DNA from: Brachycybe producta
Lineage: Eukaryota > Arthropoda > Diplopoda > Playtdesmida > Andrognathidae
Direction of reading: 5' to 3'
DNA length: 64,000 bases
NCBI GenBank assembly: GCA_036925085.1
Contig: JAUPFP010000054.1
Location: forward strand, 558,001 to 622,000
The position numbers were made by a program, and so were the translations under genes. Below the pieces are notes generated by a model. That model saw only the letters and a program-made list of their open reading frames with translations. It ran no database searches and was not told the DNA's origin. Positions 1 to 14,100 of this stretch are shown piece after piece. Within the stretch, counting starts at the first letter, position 1. Every line of letters begins with the position of its first letter.

Positions 1-53
1 TGTTACCATATTCTTGAAAATTCCATTGTAATAATTGCCCATTTATTGTGTAG

Positions 54-3000
54 TTCCTCCTTCTGTTCCACCTACAATGACCACAACACCAAAACCTGAG
101 TGTCGCATTGACGAGGACTGTCCGAATGAGAAAGCATGTTTCAATTACAAATGTCAAAATCCTTGCATTGTGCGGCAGCCTTGTGGTGTTAATGCAGAAT
201 GTAGGGCAGCAGACCACAACCCTGTATGCACTTGCCTTTCGGGTTACCAGGGAAATCCACTCATACAGTGTACTAAAGGTATTAGCTTAACAATAACAAT
301 AGCAACCTACTCCTGTTTAACATTTTCATTACTTTTCACATATAGTTCCTCCGCCTACTCTTCCGTCTCCTATTACATCCACCCTTCGCCCCGAATGTCT
401 AAAAGACGAAGACTGTCCCGGCGACAAAGCTTGTTTTGATATAAAGTGCCAAAATCCTTGCATACTTCGGCAACCTTGTGGTGTTAATGCAGAATGCAAG
501 GCTTCTGACCACATCCATCACTGTACATGCCTTTCAGGGTACATTGGCAATCCCTGGGTGCAATGTGTCAAAGGTACCATTGCATCAATCTTGGCATTCT
601 TGTTAATGTTGAATGCTTTTATTGTAGTAGTTTAGGTTTTAACTTTGTGCTTATAGTTATTTCTGTTTTTGATTTCAAAGTACCTCCACCTGCCCCACCC
701 ACTCCTCCTTCAACTCTCAGACCAGAATGTACCGTTGATGAGGACTGTCCCCATGATAAAGCTTGTTTTGATTTCAAATGCGAGAACCCTTGCATTGTTC
801 GTCAACCTTGTGGAGTCAATGCACAATGTAAAGTTGAAGATCACATTCCCATGTGTGCTTGTCTTCCTGGCTATCATGGCAACCCCCTACTTCAGTGCAC
901 TAAAGGTAACCCTTTTCTCACAGGCACAGATGCTTTTTTCTCAAACATTTTATCAAACAACTTTTTCTTTCTTCCTTATTCTCTTAAACACACACAGTTC
1001 CACCTCCTACTTCTTCACCTTTTTCAACCACAACACCTCGTCCCGAATGCCTAAAGGATGATGATTGCTCTAACGATAAGACATGCTTTGACAAGAAATG
1101 TCAAAATCCATGCCTGCTTCGTCAGCCTTGTGGTGTTAATTCAGATTGTAGGGCTGTCGACCACAGCCATTCTTGCACATGCCTTCCAGGATACACTGGC
1201 AACCCTTGGGTTCAGTGTATCAAAGGTAATGTCACTTCTTTTTCACTTCACATACTTAATTCTTGTGCACTTTTACTACTTTTCCATGTTCTTTTGTTCC
1301 AGTCCCACCTCCTATTCCGCCTACACCTCCACCAACTCCTCGGCCTGAATGTCGCAAAGATGACGAATGTTCTGATAACAAGGCTTGCATTGATAACAAA
1401 TGCCAAGATCCTTGCATTGTTCGTCAGCCTTGTGGTATTAATGCCGATTGTGAGACGGTGAAACACGTCCCTGTGTGTTCTTGCATTCGAGGATATGTTG
1501 GAAATCCTCTTGTTCAATGTGTTAAAAGTTTGTTTCTTTCTTCTTTGTAGTTATTCTGTCAGTGTTGTCTTTTCTTATTTTTATAACTTATTCCATTATA
1601 GCACCTCCTCCAACCTCTGGCCCATCTGCTCCATCTGCCGTTCGCCCCGAGTGTGTTAAAGATGAGGAATGTGCTTTAGATAAAGCATGTTTTGAAAATA
1701 AGTGTCAGAACCCTTGTGAAGTACGGGAACCCTGCGGTGTTAATGCAGAATGCAAGACTGTCAATCACAGCCCCGAATGTTCTTGCATTGAGGGTTATAT
1801 TGGCAATCCTTGGGCACAATGCATCAAAGGTATCATTTACTGTCTGCATTGCCCGAAATTTTAAACTTGGTTGTTACCATAGTCTTAAAAATTCTATTGT
1901 AATAAATGCCGGTTTATTGTGTAGTTCCTCCTTCTGTTCCACCTACAATAACCACAACACCAAAACCTGAGTGTCGCATTGACGAGGACTGTCCGAATGA
2001 CAAAGCATGTTTCAATTACAAATGTCAAAATCCTTGCATTGTGCGGCAACCTTGTGGTGTTAATGCAGAATGTAGGGCAGCAGACCATAACCCAGTGTGT
2101 ACTTGTCTTCCGGGTTACCAGGGAAATCCTCTGATTCAGTGTACTAAAGGTACTAGCTTGATAAACACAATACCAACTTACCCCTCTTTAACCTCCTTCA
2201 CTGTAATTTGTATTTTTAGTTCCTCCACCTATTCCTCCTTCCCCTGTTACATCCACCCTTCGTCCTGAGTGTCTGAAAGATGAAGACTGTCCTGATGACA
2301 AAGCTTGTTTTGACAAAAAGTGCCAGAATCTTTGCCTACTTCGGCAACCGTGTGGTGTAAATGCCGAATGCAAAGCTTCTGATCACACCCACCACTGTAC
2401 ATGCCTTCCAGGGTACATTGGTAATCCCTGGGTGCAATGTGTTAAAGGTAGCATTACCTTCATCTTTGTTTTTTTTTAATCTTGAAAGCATTTCTTGCTG
2501 TAGTTTACATTCTAATTTTGTGCTTTTTGATTCCAAAGTACCTCCACCTACACCACCCACTCCTCCTTCAACTCCCAGACCTGAATGTACTGTTGATGAG
2601 GACTGTCCCCATGATAAAGCCTGTTTTGATTTCAAATGCGAGAACCCTTGCATTGTTCGACAACCTTGTGGAGTCAATGCTCAATGTAAAGTTGAAGCTC
2701 ACATTCCCATGTGCGCATGCCTTCCTGGGTATCGTGGTAACCCCCTACTTCAATGCACTCTAGGTACTTTAGTTCTTATTTTGCTTCTCTTATTCAATCT
2801 TTTACTATAATCTTATTTTCTTCATCAGTTCCTCCTACAACTTCTGCTCCTGTTACTACAACACTTCGTCCAGAATGTACTAAAGATACTGATTGTTCAG
2901 ATAATAAGGCATGTTTTGATAATAAGTGTCAAGACCCATGTGAACTCCGATCACCTTGCGGCATAAATTCTGATTGTCGTACTATCGATCACATTCATTC

Positions 3001-5107
3001 TTGTACATGTCTTCCCATGTACACAGGAAATCCTTGGGTCCAATGCATCAAAGGTATTTTTAAATCTACTAAAGTAGTTTAATGTCATCATTATTAATTT
3101 TGATGTGCCGCAAAATCTTGTTCAGTTCCTTCTCCTACTCCACCGCCTTCTCCGTCAACACCTCGACCAGAGTGTCGAAAAGACGATGATTGCCCTGGCG
3201 ACAAAGCATGTTTTGATCTAAAATGTGAAAACCCGTGTTTTATTCGCAATCCTTGTGGTGTTAATGCTGAATGCAAAACATTGGAACACATACCCCTTTG
3301 CACGTGCATCCATGGATACATTGGCAATCCTCTTGTTCAGTGTATTCGAAGTATGGGTTTTGAATTTCTTGTGTTAATTTCTGCTTTATCTGTGTTGTTT
3401 TTTGTCTCTTAATTCTATCCTTTTTGTACCAGTAGCGCCTCCACCCACTTTAGCTCCTTCTGCGCCTTCTACTCCTCGTCCTGAATGTGTTAAGGATGAG
3501 GAATGCTCCCTTGATAAAGCATGTTTTGACTTTAAGTGTCAGAATCCGTGTCATGTTCGTCAACCTTGTGGTGTCAATGCTGATTGCGACACTGTCAATC
3601 ATAGTCCCATTTGTTCTTGTTTGCCTGGGTATTATGGTAACCCATGGGTTCAGTGTCTAATAGGTACTATTTGTCATTGAACTTTCTAAAACTGTTTATC
3701 TTTTGTTTTGTGCTATACATGTTCTTTTCTATTCTAAATTAATAATTCAGTTCCTCCTTCTACTCCACCACCACCTTCCACAACTCCAAGACATGAATGT
3801 TTATATGACGAGGAATGTTCTGATGATAAAGCTTGTTTCAATTACAAATGTCGAAATCCTTGTATTGTTCGTCAACCTTGTGGTGTCAATGCAGAATGCA
3901 AATCCAGCAACCATAACCCTATTTGTACTTGTATTCTTGGGTACATTGGTAATCCCTTCATTCAATGTATCAAAGGTACAACCAATACTCTCTTTCTTGT
4001 ATTTCTTTTTTCAAATTTTACACATGTTTTTTTGGATGCAATCGGAAACTAAAGACTGTTTTTTGTACCGGTACTTGATTTTGCCATTTTCTGCTTTGAT
4101 ATGAATGAGGCCACAGAAAGCCTCATCTGGAAGAGGCTAAATATAATTATACATTCTTTACAGCATGACCTTCACACTGAAATTTAACTTAAGTGACTCT
4201 TAAGTAACTTGCAAGTATGTTTTGGATGCTTGCTTTTTCAAGAAGGGTAGGTGTACCTAGCACAGTTCCGGGACACTTTTTCGTTTTCCGGACACTTCTC
4301 TGTTTTATTTACAGATAATACCAGTTTTTAGTTTCTGAATGCACCTTTTTATGTATGTCAAGTCTGTTTCTTGTGATGTCAATTTCTTGTTCTTTTTTCT
4401 TCTTGTCTGTACCTTGTGACAGTTCCTCCTACCACTGAACTGCCTTCTACTACTACCCCTCGTCCCGAATGTCTAAAGGACGAAGATTGTCCTGACGACA
4501 AAGCTTGCTATGAAAGAAAATGTCAAAATCCATGTTATCTTCGACAACCTTGTGGTGTCAATGCTGAATGTAAAGCTTTTAAGCATACACACCAGTGTTC
4601 TTGTCTTACTGGTTATGTTGGAAATCCTTGGGTTCAGTGTGTTAAAGGTAGTAGTACCTCAAATACTTTACCCGTTTTTTCGAATGTTTTCTTATTGATT
4701 GTTGAAGTAGTGACCAAAAATGGTTATGTATACTACGCTTACATGTGTGAAATTAGTAGCTAATTTTTAATTAATTATTTAAAATATTAGCTACTAATTT
4801 CGCACATGTAAACGTGATAATTGTGTTTTTTTTTAAATATGAAATTGTATTTTGACATTTTGTTTTTCTCATGTTATTTTTGTAGAAGTAATTCCTGTTC
4901 CTCCATCTTCAACTATGATTCCTCGAGAATGCGAAATAGACAGTCAATGTCCAGGTGACAAAGCATGTTTGGAATTTAACTGCCGTAATCCTTGTATTAT
5001 CAAGAACACATGTGGTGTGAATACGGATTGCAATGTGTTGGATCACATTCCCGTTTGCTCGTGTCTTGATGGTTATTATGGAAATCCACTCTTACAATGT
5101 GTCAAAG
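54..5107 (+). CDS. dpy: dumpy EGF/DPY exon array A (15 one-module exons)
   Basis: Exons: 54-278, 346-573, 681-905, 998-1225, 1303-1527, 1602-1829, 1925-2149, 2220-2447, 2539-2763, 2829-3053, 3126-3350, 3433-3663, 3751-3975, 4423-4647, 4886-5107. Each encodes about 75 residues: a Pro/Thr linker (VPPP-like), a DPY module (pattern ECxxDxDCPxDKAC, then KCxNPC), and an EGF-like module with PCGVNAEC and CxCLxGYxGNP followed by a final Cys. All exons are symmetric phase 1-1. Exons 1-6 and 7-12 correspond one to one, and exons 13-15 match positions 1-3 of the same cycle, so the array is a six-exon tandem repeat. Intron sequence beside exon 7 still matches that beside exon 1 (1871-1924 versus 1-53). 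Disulphide-bonded modules of this kind form the extended elastic rod. Confidence 0.93.
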
Positions 5108-8100
5108 GTAAGTCAACATATTTCATTTTGTAATTACATTTTCTAATTGTTATTGTTTGGAAAAAAAAATGTTTTGTGCTGTTTTTGTGTGCTCTGTGAC
5201 ACTGATGTGTTTTACATGTTTGGTACCGGTTTTACATGTGTGTTTGTGTGTGTATTTGTGTGTCTGGTAAATGACTAATGGTATCAGGTTTTGGCAATAA
5301 CTTAAATATTTTAATTTGCATGACATGGTCATGATAATTTAACTCAAAAGTTGCAGGGGTTGTTTCAGCTAGTTGCAGGTAAGGACAACATATGGTGTAC
5401 TATTTTGCTTATGTTTTGTTGTTATCAGTTACTGACATACAGATTTTTGAATGTCAGTCATGTTCAAATTCGTGCCGTGTTACCTCATATATGTGTCTTA
5501 GTGTTTACTTTGCTTACAACATGCTGACATTGCATCAGTATCGCAAATAAGCAACTTGTTTCTTGGTTGGTGTGCTTTTTTTCATTAGCGCTGTAACGAG
5601 CTAATTTTGCGCCAAAGGCAAGAATCCAGCCAGTCATTTTTAAAAGCGCTATGCCACGCCATGCCACACTAGTGTGTTACGAAATTTTGGGTGTTGTTAC
5701 GCTCGTATATTGAAATGTGTTAATATGATTTAATATTTTCAAGATCCTAAATTAATGGCATCCAAAGGATGTGTTGTGACACACTAATGTACCAGGCGTT
5801 TTACTAGGTATGCCGCGATTTTACCAAACAAAACATATTGTGTCATGAGAAACATATATTTGGGAATCATTGCCTTAAGCTTTGCTCCTGAGGCAGGTGC
5901 CTCAATCGCCTTGTCTTATTGTTATAGCTCTGTTTTTCAGCATGTGTTTTTGTGACAAAGTTGTGTGGTGTTACTTTTATGTTCTGTCTCTTGTCTGTCT
6001 CTTTTCTGTATCATCTTTTCATTTGCCCTATTACCCACTACTGTACTTATCACATCCTTATCACACTTATATAAGACTGTATATAGTAACCTTCTCATCT
6101 GCATATAGGCCTAGAGTTGACTTCACAGTCTTCTTCGTCAACTTGTATAGCTGCTGCTCTCCGCACTGAAACTGATTGTTTTACAACTTCGGCAACCAAA
6201 CTGGCTTCTGCTTTCACTTCGGGACTTATTTACTTAGAAGCTTTTCTATCCAAAGTAGTCCTATTTCCTTTTCCTGTTGCGGCTGCACAACCCATCTTAA
6301 CACAAACTGTCAAAACTAATAACGATATCCACCTGCAAGACACTGACTTTACAGAAGCAACCGATAGTACGGATCAGATAAAGGAGAACAATAGCACACT
6401 AGCAACTACTAATGATACTCTTGCCGTCGACAACGAGATTACGAAAAACTTTACGGGATCGTCGGAATCGAGTGGCAAATTGACAGTGGGGTTACCGGAG
6501 ACACGATTGCGAGATAAATTCATAACAGGGCCAGAAGAAATAGTTGTGTCTTGCGCAACTTGCACGTCGGGCCCTCTGCTTCTCGAGAAAGTGTCCGGTG
6601 CCGGACCTGCCGGTGAGGCACCGGTGTCTAGTAGCACCACACCGAGCCACGACGAAGCAACTACAACGACTCAGTTGATTGTAACAGAGGAAACAACGCA
6701 GGATTTTTCTTACGAACTCATACACGAAATTGATAATGTCGTGATTGGATTAGGAACGACGACCAGATTTGATATCATTCCGTTGTTAAACACAACTGAC
6801 GGCATTGAAAGCAACACAACAGTATCAGATTCTACAACAGGCCAAACCGTTCCCGGTGAAGACAAAATGTCCACCGTTTCGATTGTGGATGTCCAAGTTA
6901 CTGATCCAACTTCTGGCAGTTCGGTGGTTTCTATGCCACCGACAGTTCCTACAAGCTCTACAACAGAAACACAACAAATACAAACGAATATTATTCAGAC
7001 AACACACGAAACTTCAATACGAAACACATCTTCCACATTGAATGTCTCTGTTTCATTAGGAATTTTTGATTTAGCAGTTTTCATTTCTGGATTGCTATCT
7101 CTCGAAAATGCCTCAATTGGTACTTTAACACCAGTCCCAGTAAAGGCACCTGTTACGACAACACAGCTTACTAACGACAGTGAAGTGGAAATTTTCTCTT
7201 TAACTTCCACTTCCACTTCCACTTCACTGAACACTTCATTAGTGTCAACAACACCTTCTACACCTGAAATTGAAACGACAACAACAACACATTCTCATTT
7301 TCACCATCCGTTTTTTAAGCATTGCTTTTGTTCTGCCAATGTGACATACAATGGTACCATGATTGGAATATTAGAAAAGCCACTCATAGATATTATAACA
7401 AACACCACAATTAGTACACATCAGCCACCAGAAACCACAACAACATCAACAATAGAAGTCACGACACCTATTGAAAACACAACTTTTATAAGAGATTTCG
7501 ATTATTTAACCACTCATTTATTAGATAATAATGCAACTGGGCTCAATTTTACCAGTACAACACTCACTCAGGAATTATTTACAGAAACGGAACAACCAAC
7601 ATCAACAAGTACAACAGAAATTGATGATGCGAATGAGTTGCACGTTGACACCACCACTCAGCAAACGATTTTGGTCACTACAACTGTGCCAGATGGCACG
7701 CCAACCGCGACCGAAGGATTCACCACACAACAAACAACGACTGGTCACGACACTACAAAGTTATCTTTTGTTGAAATAATATCACTAGAGCCAACTGTCG
7801 AACCTACAACGCCACATGCCACTGTTGAACTCATAACTGTGCCGTCTACAGTTGAACCCACAACAGCACATGTCACTGTTGAAACTGTAACTTCGCCGTC
7901 CACTGTTGAAACCACAGCAGCACATGCCACTGTCGAATCCAGAACTGAACAGTCCACTGGTGAACCCATAATGACAAATGCCACTGTCGAACAAGTAACT
8001 TTGCCATCCTCAGTTGAAGCTACAACGACACCTGAAACTGTGGAATCCATAACAAAGCAAGCCACTGTTGAACCCACAACGGCGCATGCCACTGTCGAAT

Positions 8101-11100
8101 TCACAACAGAGCAGCCCTCTGTTGAGCCCACTATGACAAATGTCACTGTTGAACTCATAACTGAGCATGTCACTACGGAATCTACAGCAGAGGTCGTTCC
8201 TGTCGTACCCGCAACGGAATATTCTGAAGGTCAATCTACAACACAGTTTGCCTCTATAGAATCCACAACAGAGCATGTCGATATAGTATCAACGATGGAA
8301 CATGCCACTAACGAATCCATAACTGTCGAATCTACAACGTATCATTCCCCTGCGGAGAATATAACTGGACACTCGACCACTGAAGCTTCAACAGTCCATT
8401 CCACTGAAGAGTTTACTGTACCAGAGAAAAGTGGTGATGACCTGACAACGGAACAACCAATTTTGGAATTTTCAACGAAAGAATCAACCATTGAGTCCAT
8501 AACACAACTTAACACTACAGGACATTCCATTGTCGTACCTGCTGCAGAAGGACATACCGAAGTGCCCACAACACAACAACCAATCATCGTATCCACGACA
8601 GAATTTGTTTCCATTGAAGGTACAACAGAAAATGTAACATTAGAAATTTCCATTTCATCAGAGGCGACTGTAGAATTCGCAACTTCACAATCTACAACTC
8701 AACCATCACCACCTTTGGAATATACAACGCAGGTGGCCACTGTGGTGGAATCCAAGGATACGATTCCACCTGTCGATGAAGTACTCGAATTACAAACGCC
8801 TAACGATACCAAAGTTACTACGATTGAAACCTTTCATGTGAATGGTACTTCCATCCAGAACACCACAACTTCGGAAGTACCGCATGACATATCACAAAAT
8901 GAAATACTACACACAATTGAAACTGATGCCACTACTACATCATCATCTACAACTGATGCAGTAACTACATCATCACCTACAACTGTTGATACAACGACAT
9001 CATCTATGACTAATGACACAACTACAGCATTATCTGCAACTGATGCTACAACTACACCCTTATCTGCGACTAATGCTACAAGTACACCATTACCTGCACC
9101 TGATGCTACAACTACACCATTATCGGCAACTGATGCCGCAACTACACCGTCATCTACAACTGATGTCACTACTACACTATTATCTACAACTGCTGTTACA
9201 ACAACATCATCATCTGCAGCTGCTGACACTACTGCACCATCATCTACAATTGATGCTACCACTACGCCATCATCTACAACTCTCACAGATGATGTTGGTG
9301 AAGATGCTGACAAAAATACCACTGTTGAAGTTACGTCAAACATTACCGTTGTTTCGAGTCCTTCTACTACTCTTTCTCCGCCTCCTCTTCTAACTAACGA
9401 AACTTCCACTTCTACCTTTCCTTACACCACTTCTACACCTTTCACTCTTGACGAAAATGTCACTTCCGTGGACTTGCCTTCTTCTTCTACGCTTGATGAC
9501 ACTGAAATCGATGTACTTCATGTCCCTGTTTCTACTACAACTCTTTTCTCATTTCCAACTGAAGAGATTCAAACCATTTCACCTGAAATTTCAGGTAACT
9601 TATTCATTTTTTTTTCTCATTCTAATACAGTCCACTTTTCTAAAATCGGTATTTTTAACTTTTAGTAAATTCAAATACTATTCTTGTCTCCAACAAGATT
9701 TGAATTTGTTTTAATAAAGGGTTATGTTGAGTAAGTGTAAACGTTCTACAAACTCCGGTTAAGTTATATCTTTCAGAAGGCCATTAAGAGAAATTTTAGT
9801 GTTTTAGAAACTAGAAGGGTAGTTCAATCACAAGATATTTTCATGTTGATATTTTTCAAAATAATCTTTTTACTGTCAGTTTATTGCCAAACTAGAATTA
9901 CCACTGAAAGCACACAAACACATATGTATAAATTGATTGTAGCCTCTTACAAAGCACAAAACTAAATAGAAATAGGATGCAATTTTTAAAAAGAAAAGGT
10001 GTAACAAAGGTTATTATAATGGTGTATTTCAGAAAGTACTCCACCACCTTTTACTGGTTGTGTTAGAAACTCTCAGTGTTCTAGTACAACAGCCTGCATT
10101 GAATCCGAGTGCCGTAATCCTTGCACGTCTCTTCCGCAAGCACCTTGTGGTCAGAATGCTATCTGTGATGTTCGTGACCACGTACCAGTGTGCAGATGCC
10201 GTGACAATTTTATTGGCGATCCGCATGTAATGTGTCAAAAACGTAAGCATTCTATCAACACGTTTCCCGTCGACTTCCGCAAATTTTAGAAATTGTATAA
10301 AAAATTTAATTTTTCGAAGAAAACCTTTTTTTCTTAAAAGTAACGACAATCTTAATTAAACAGCTCACTTTGCATAATTAGTAGTAAATTCAATAATTAT
10401 GCCAATTTCAAAAATAGAGTGACAAAATAATTTAAATTCATTTTTAAAACAGAACCCAACATTTTGGCCTAATTTTGAACGATCTTCAAGACTATGATAA
10501 AAAAAATATAATTACAACTAAATTCAATGGGATACAAAAGCATTAATTAAACACACTTTAACATAAAATTTTAATATTTCAATTCTTATATAAACAGCGG
10601 AATGTAGTAACGACGGAGATTGTCCTCCGAGCAACACTTGCATAGACAACTACTGTCGAGATCCATGTGTCATACTGTCTCTTTGCGCTCCGAGTGCCGA
10701 ATGCAAAGTGGAAGATCATCTCGCTTTCTGTCGTTGCCCCGTCGGCTATCGAGGAGATCCGTTTATCTCTTGCAAAAAGATAGAATGTATTCGTAACGAG
10801 GATTGTCCGTCTAATCATCAGTGTATCGACGAAAAGTGCGAGGATCCGTGTGCTCTGAAGCAACAGTGCGGCACACATGCTCGTTGTTCTGTTGTTAAAC
10901 ATGCGGTCCACTGTTCTTGCGATCCACCTTGGACGGGAGATCCTAAGAAGGAATGTGTTTTAAGTAAGTTTCGATTATGACTGGCCACATGAGAGACAAA
11001 TTGAGTGACACTTGTTTCTATTTCGGGTTTTTCAGTCAAACGTGGTGAGTGCGACACCGATGCGGATTGTCCAACTGGTTTGGCTTGTATAACAGACAAA

Positions 11101-14100
11101 TGTCAAGATCCTTGCAAAGTACTGAGACCTTGCAACCAAGAAACCGAATGCAAAGTTCTCGATACCATTCCCTGGAGAACGATGATTTGCATCTGTCCGG
11201 CTGGATACCTTCGAAGTGCCAGTGGAGGCTGCGAAAAGAGTACGGCGACTTATTTTTACTTAAGTTGTTTCAGATTATTTTAATGTTTTGAATCCGATTT
11301 TTTTCTCGTCTTTAGTTAAAGTACCAACTGCGGAATGTTCCAAAGATGGAGACTGTGCTCTCGATAGAGCTTGCGTTGATGGACAATGTCGTCATTTCTG
11401 TCAATTGTCCAGTCCATGTGCTGGAATCTGTCAGATGATTCAACACAGACCTTCATGCACTTGTCCACCAAAACACTTTGGCGATCCCAGAGTTCAGTGT
11501 TTCCCTGGTGATAAAAAAAACTTTAACCTCGAGAGAATCAGATTCTTATTACAAGGAGTTAACTTTTGAACTTGTTTCTTATTCATAGTTGAATGCGAGA
11601 AAGACGATGACTGTGGAAAACACGAATCGTGTTCGGCGAACAACAAATGTGTTGACCTATGTATCGTTGGCACACCGTGTGGAAAGAATGCCGAGTGCAA
11701 AATGATTAATCATCAGAGCACTTGTCAGTGTCTTAGTGGTTATCAGGGTGATCCAAGGGTCGAATGTTTTCCCGTAGGATGTCGTTCCGATTCAGAATGT
11801 CCGAATGACAAAGTTTGCATTACTGGACAGTGCTGGAATCCCTGTATGCAAACACGGTGTGGTGATAATGCCAATTGCGTTCCTCAAAATCGTAGAGCCG
11901 TTTGCCAGTGTCTCTCTGGATACAAAGGAAATCCATTGGTTCTGTGCGAAAGAGGTTTGTTTGTGTGACGACAAACAATAATGAATGAAACCTAAAACGT
12001 GCCTTATTTATTTTGCCTTATTAAAGATCAAGCTCAGTGTGAGCACGATGGTGACTGTGCAAGTGGTCTAGCTTGCATCAAGGAACGTTGCACAGATCCA
12101 TGTGCCGAATTTTTACCTTGCAAAGGATCGGCCGAATGTAAGGTGATCGACACCGTACCCTGGAGAACCATCGTTTGTGTTTGTCCGAGTGGATTCATGG
12201 CGGATCCAACCAAAGGATGCATTAGTCGTAAGACCGCTAAAACAAGCACCATGATGTCCTTTGTGAAGTCATGGATTTAATGGACACTGTTTATTGTTTT
12301 GATAAAGGACGAACTGACGAAGGTTGTCAATCGCACGAAGATTGTCCCGAAACATTGGAATGCAAAGACGGTATCTGCCAGGATCCGTGCGTCATTTGCG
12401 GAGACAGAGCACTTTGTAACGTTGTCAAACATCGAGCCATTTGCAGCTGTCCTCCTGGCCACTTTGGAAATCCCAGAGAGAAATGCATTTGGAGTGCGAC
12501 TTTTTTGTTTACCCCAAAACAAGTTTCGTTGAAGTTCATAACAAAATCTAATTGTTGTTTGCACGTTATCTAGGTGAATGCTCTTCGGACGAAGACTGTC
12601 CGTTCGATAAAAATTGCCACAAGGGAACTTGTATCGATCCCTGCCTCTTATCGACTGAATGCGGTATCAATGCTCGATGCCGAGGAGAGAACCACCTTGC
12701 ATTATGCTTTTGTCCACCGGGATATCGTGGTGATCCAAAGCAAGTTTGTTCGAGACCTGCATGTCTCAAAGACGATGACTGCCCCGATGACCGAGCTTGT
12801 GTCAGTGAACAGTGTCAGAATCCTTGCTACATCAATTCTCCGTGTGGTTTGAGAGCTTCGTGCAGTGCCACTCAGCACAGAGCGGTTTGCACTTGTCTGC
12901 ACGATTTTACGGGTGATCCGTTTGTAGAATGCCGTATTGGTATGCACGCAATTTACGCAGTTAATATGTTCGATGGTAATAAATTAACTTTCGTTGTCGT
13001 GTTTCAGTTGAGCGAGGTGAATGTCAAACCGATTCCGATTGCTCCAGTGGCCTCGCTTGTATTACGAGCAAATGCCAAGATCCGTGCCTCGTTTTGAAAC
13101 CGTGTGGCTCACTGGCCACTTGCAAAGTTGTCGACACCGTTCCTTGGAGGACAATGATATGTGTTTGTCCACAAGGATTTGTAGGCGACATTCATAGGGG
13201 TTGCAAAGAAGGTAGAAGAAAGAAAGTTCCGCTTCATCCGAACGTTTCTTAACTATGCTTAACTTTCTCTATTATTAGTGACGATATTGTCTAGCGAGAT
13301 CTGCGTTTCTGATCAAGAATGTTCTATCGGAGAAGCTTGTTTGGATGGTTTTTGCCGTGATCCTTGCAAGTGGGATTATCATTGTGGAGAGAATGCATAC
13401 TGCCGTGCCGCTATACATCGTGCAGCTTGTTTCTGTCCGGAAGGATTCTTTGGCGATCCGGCAATCAGTTGCCATAAAGGTAGTCGAACCGTACCAATAG
13501 TTGTAGGTCATCGTAACTGATCAGTCTCTTCTTTTGCAGTCGAATGTGTTTCGAATGCCGATTGTCCTGGCGACAAAATGTGTTCTAACGAGAAGAAGTG
13601 TTTCGATCCTTGTATGATCCGAACTCCTTGTGGAAAGAACGCGCAATGCAAGGCGTTCGATCATGAGCCACACTGCCAGTGTAACGGAGGCTACAAGGGT
13701 GATCCACTCGTAGAATGCACTCCCGTAGGTTGCCTTAGCGATAATGAATGTCCCGACGATAAGAGTTGTTTCGGTGGACAATGTCGTGACACGTGTCTCG
13801 ATCATTCGTGTGCCAAAGAAGCCACTTGCAAGGTTACAAACCATCGTGCCAACTGCCGTTGTCCACCTGGTTATCAAGGCAATCCGTCTGTTTCGTGCGT
13901 CAAAAGTACGGTGTCATTTGTCGAGATTTGCGTCAAATGATTGTGAATTTTCGTAATAATTTTATTTCTGACTAGTTGTTCTCGGTGTTTGTTCAACCGA
14001 TGCCGATTGTCCGTCTGGATTGGCTTGCATTCAACAGCAATGTTTGAATCCTTGTGTGGAGTTCCAACCGTGTCACACGAGTGCTCAATGTAAAGTGATT

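Noticed and set aside
8834..9409. 191-codon antisense open frame rich in Val/Ser/Asp
   Set aside because: It is the reverse complement of the Thr/Ala repeat codons in the dumpy mucin-like exon; no start context or independent signal.
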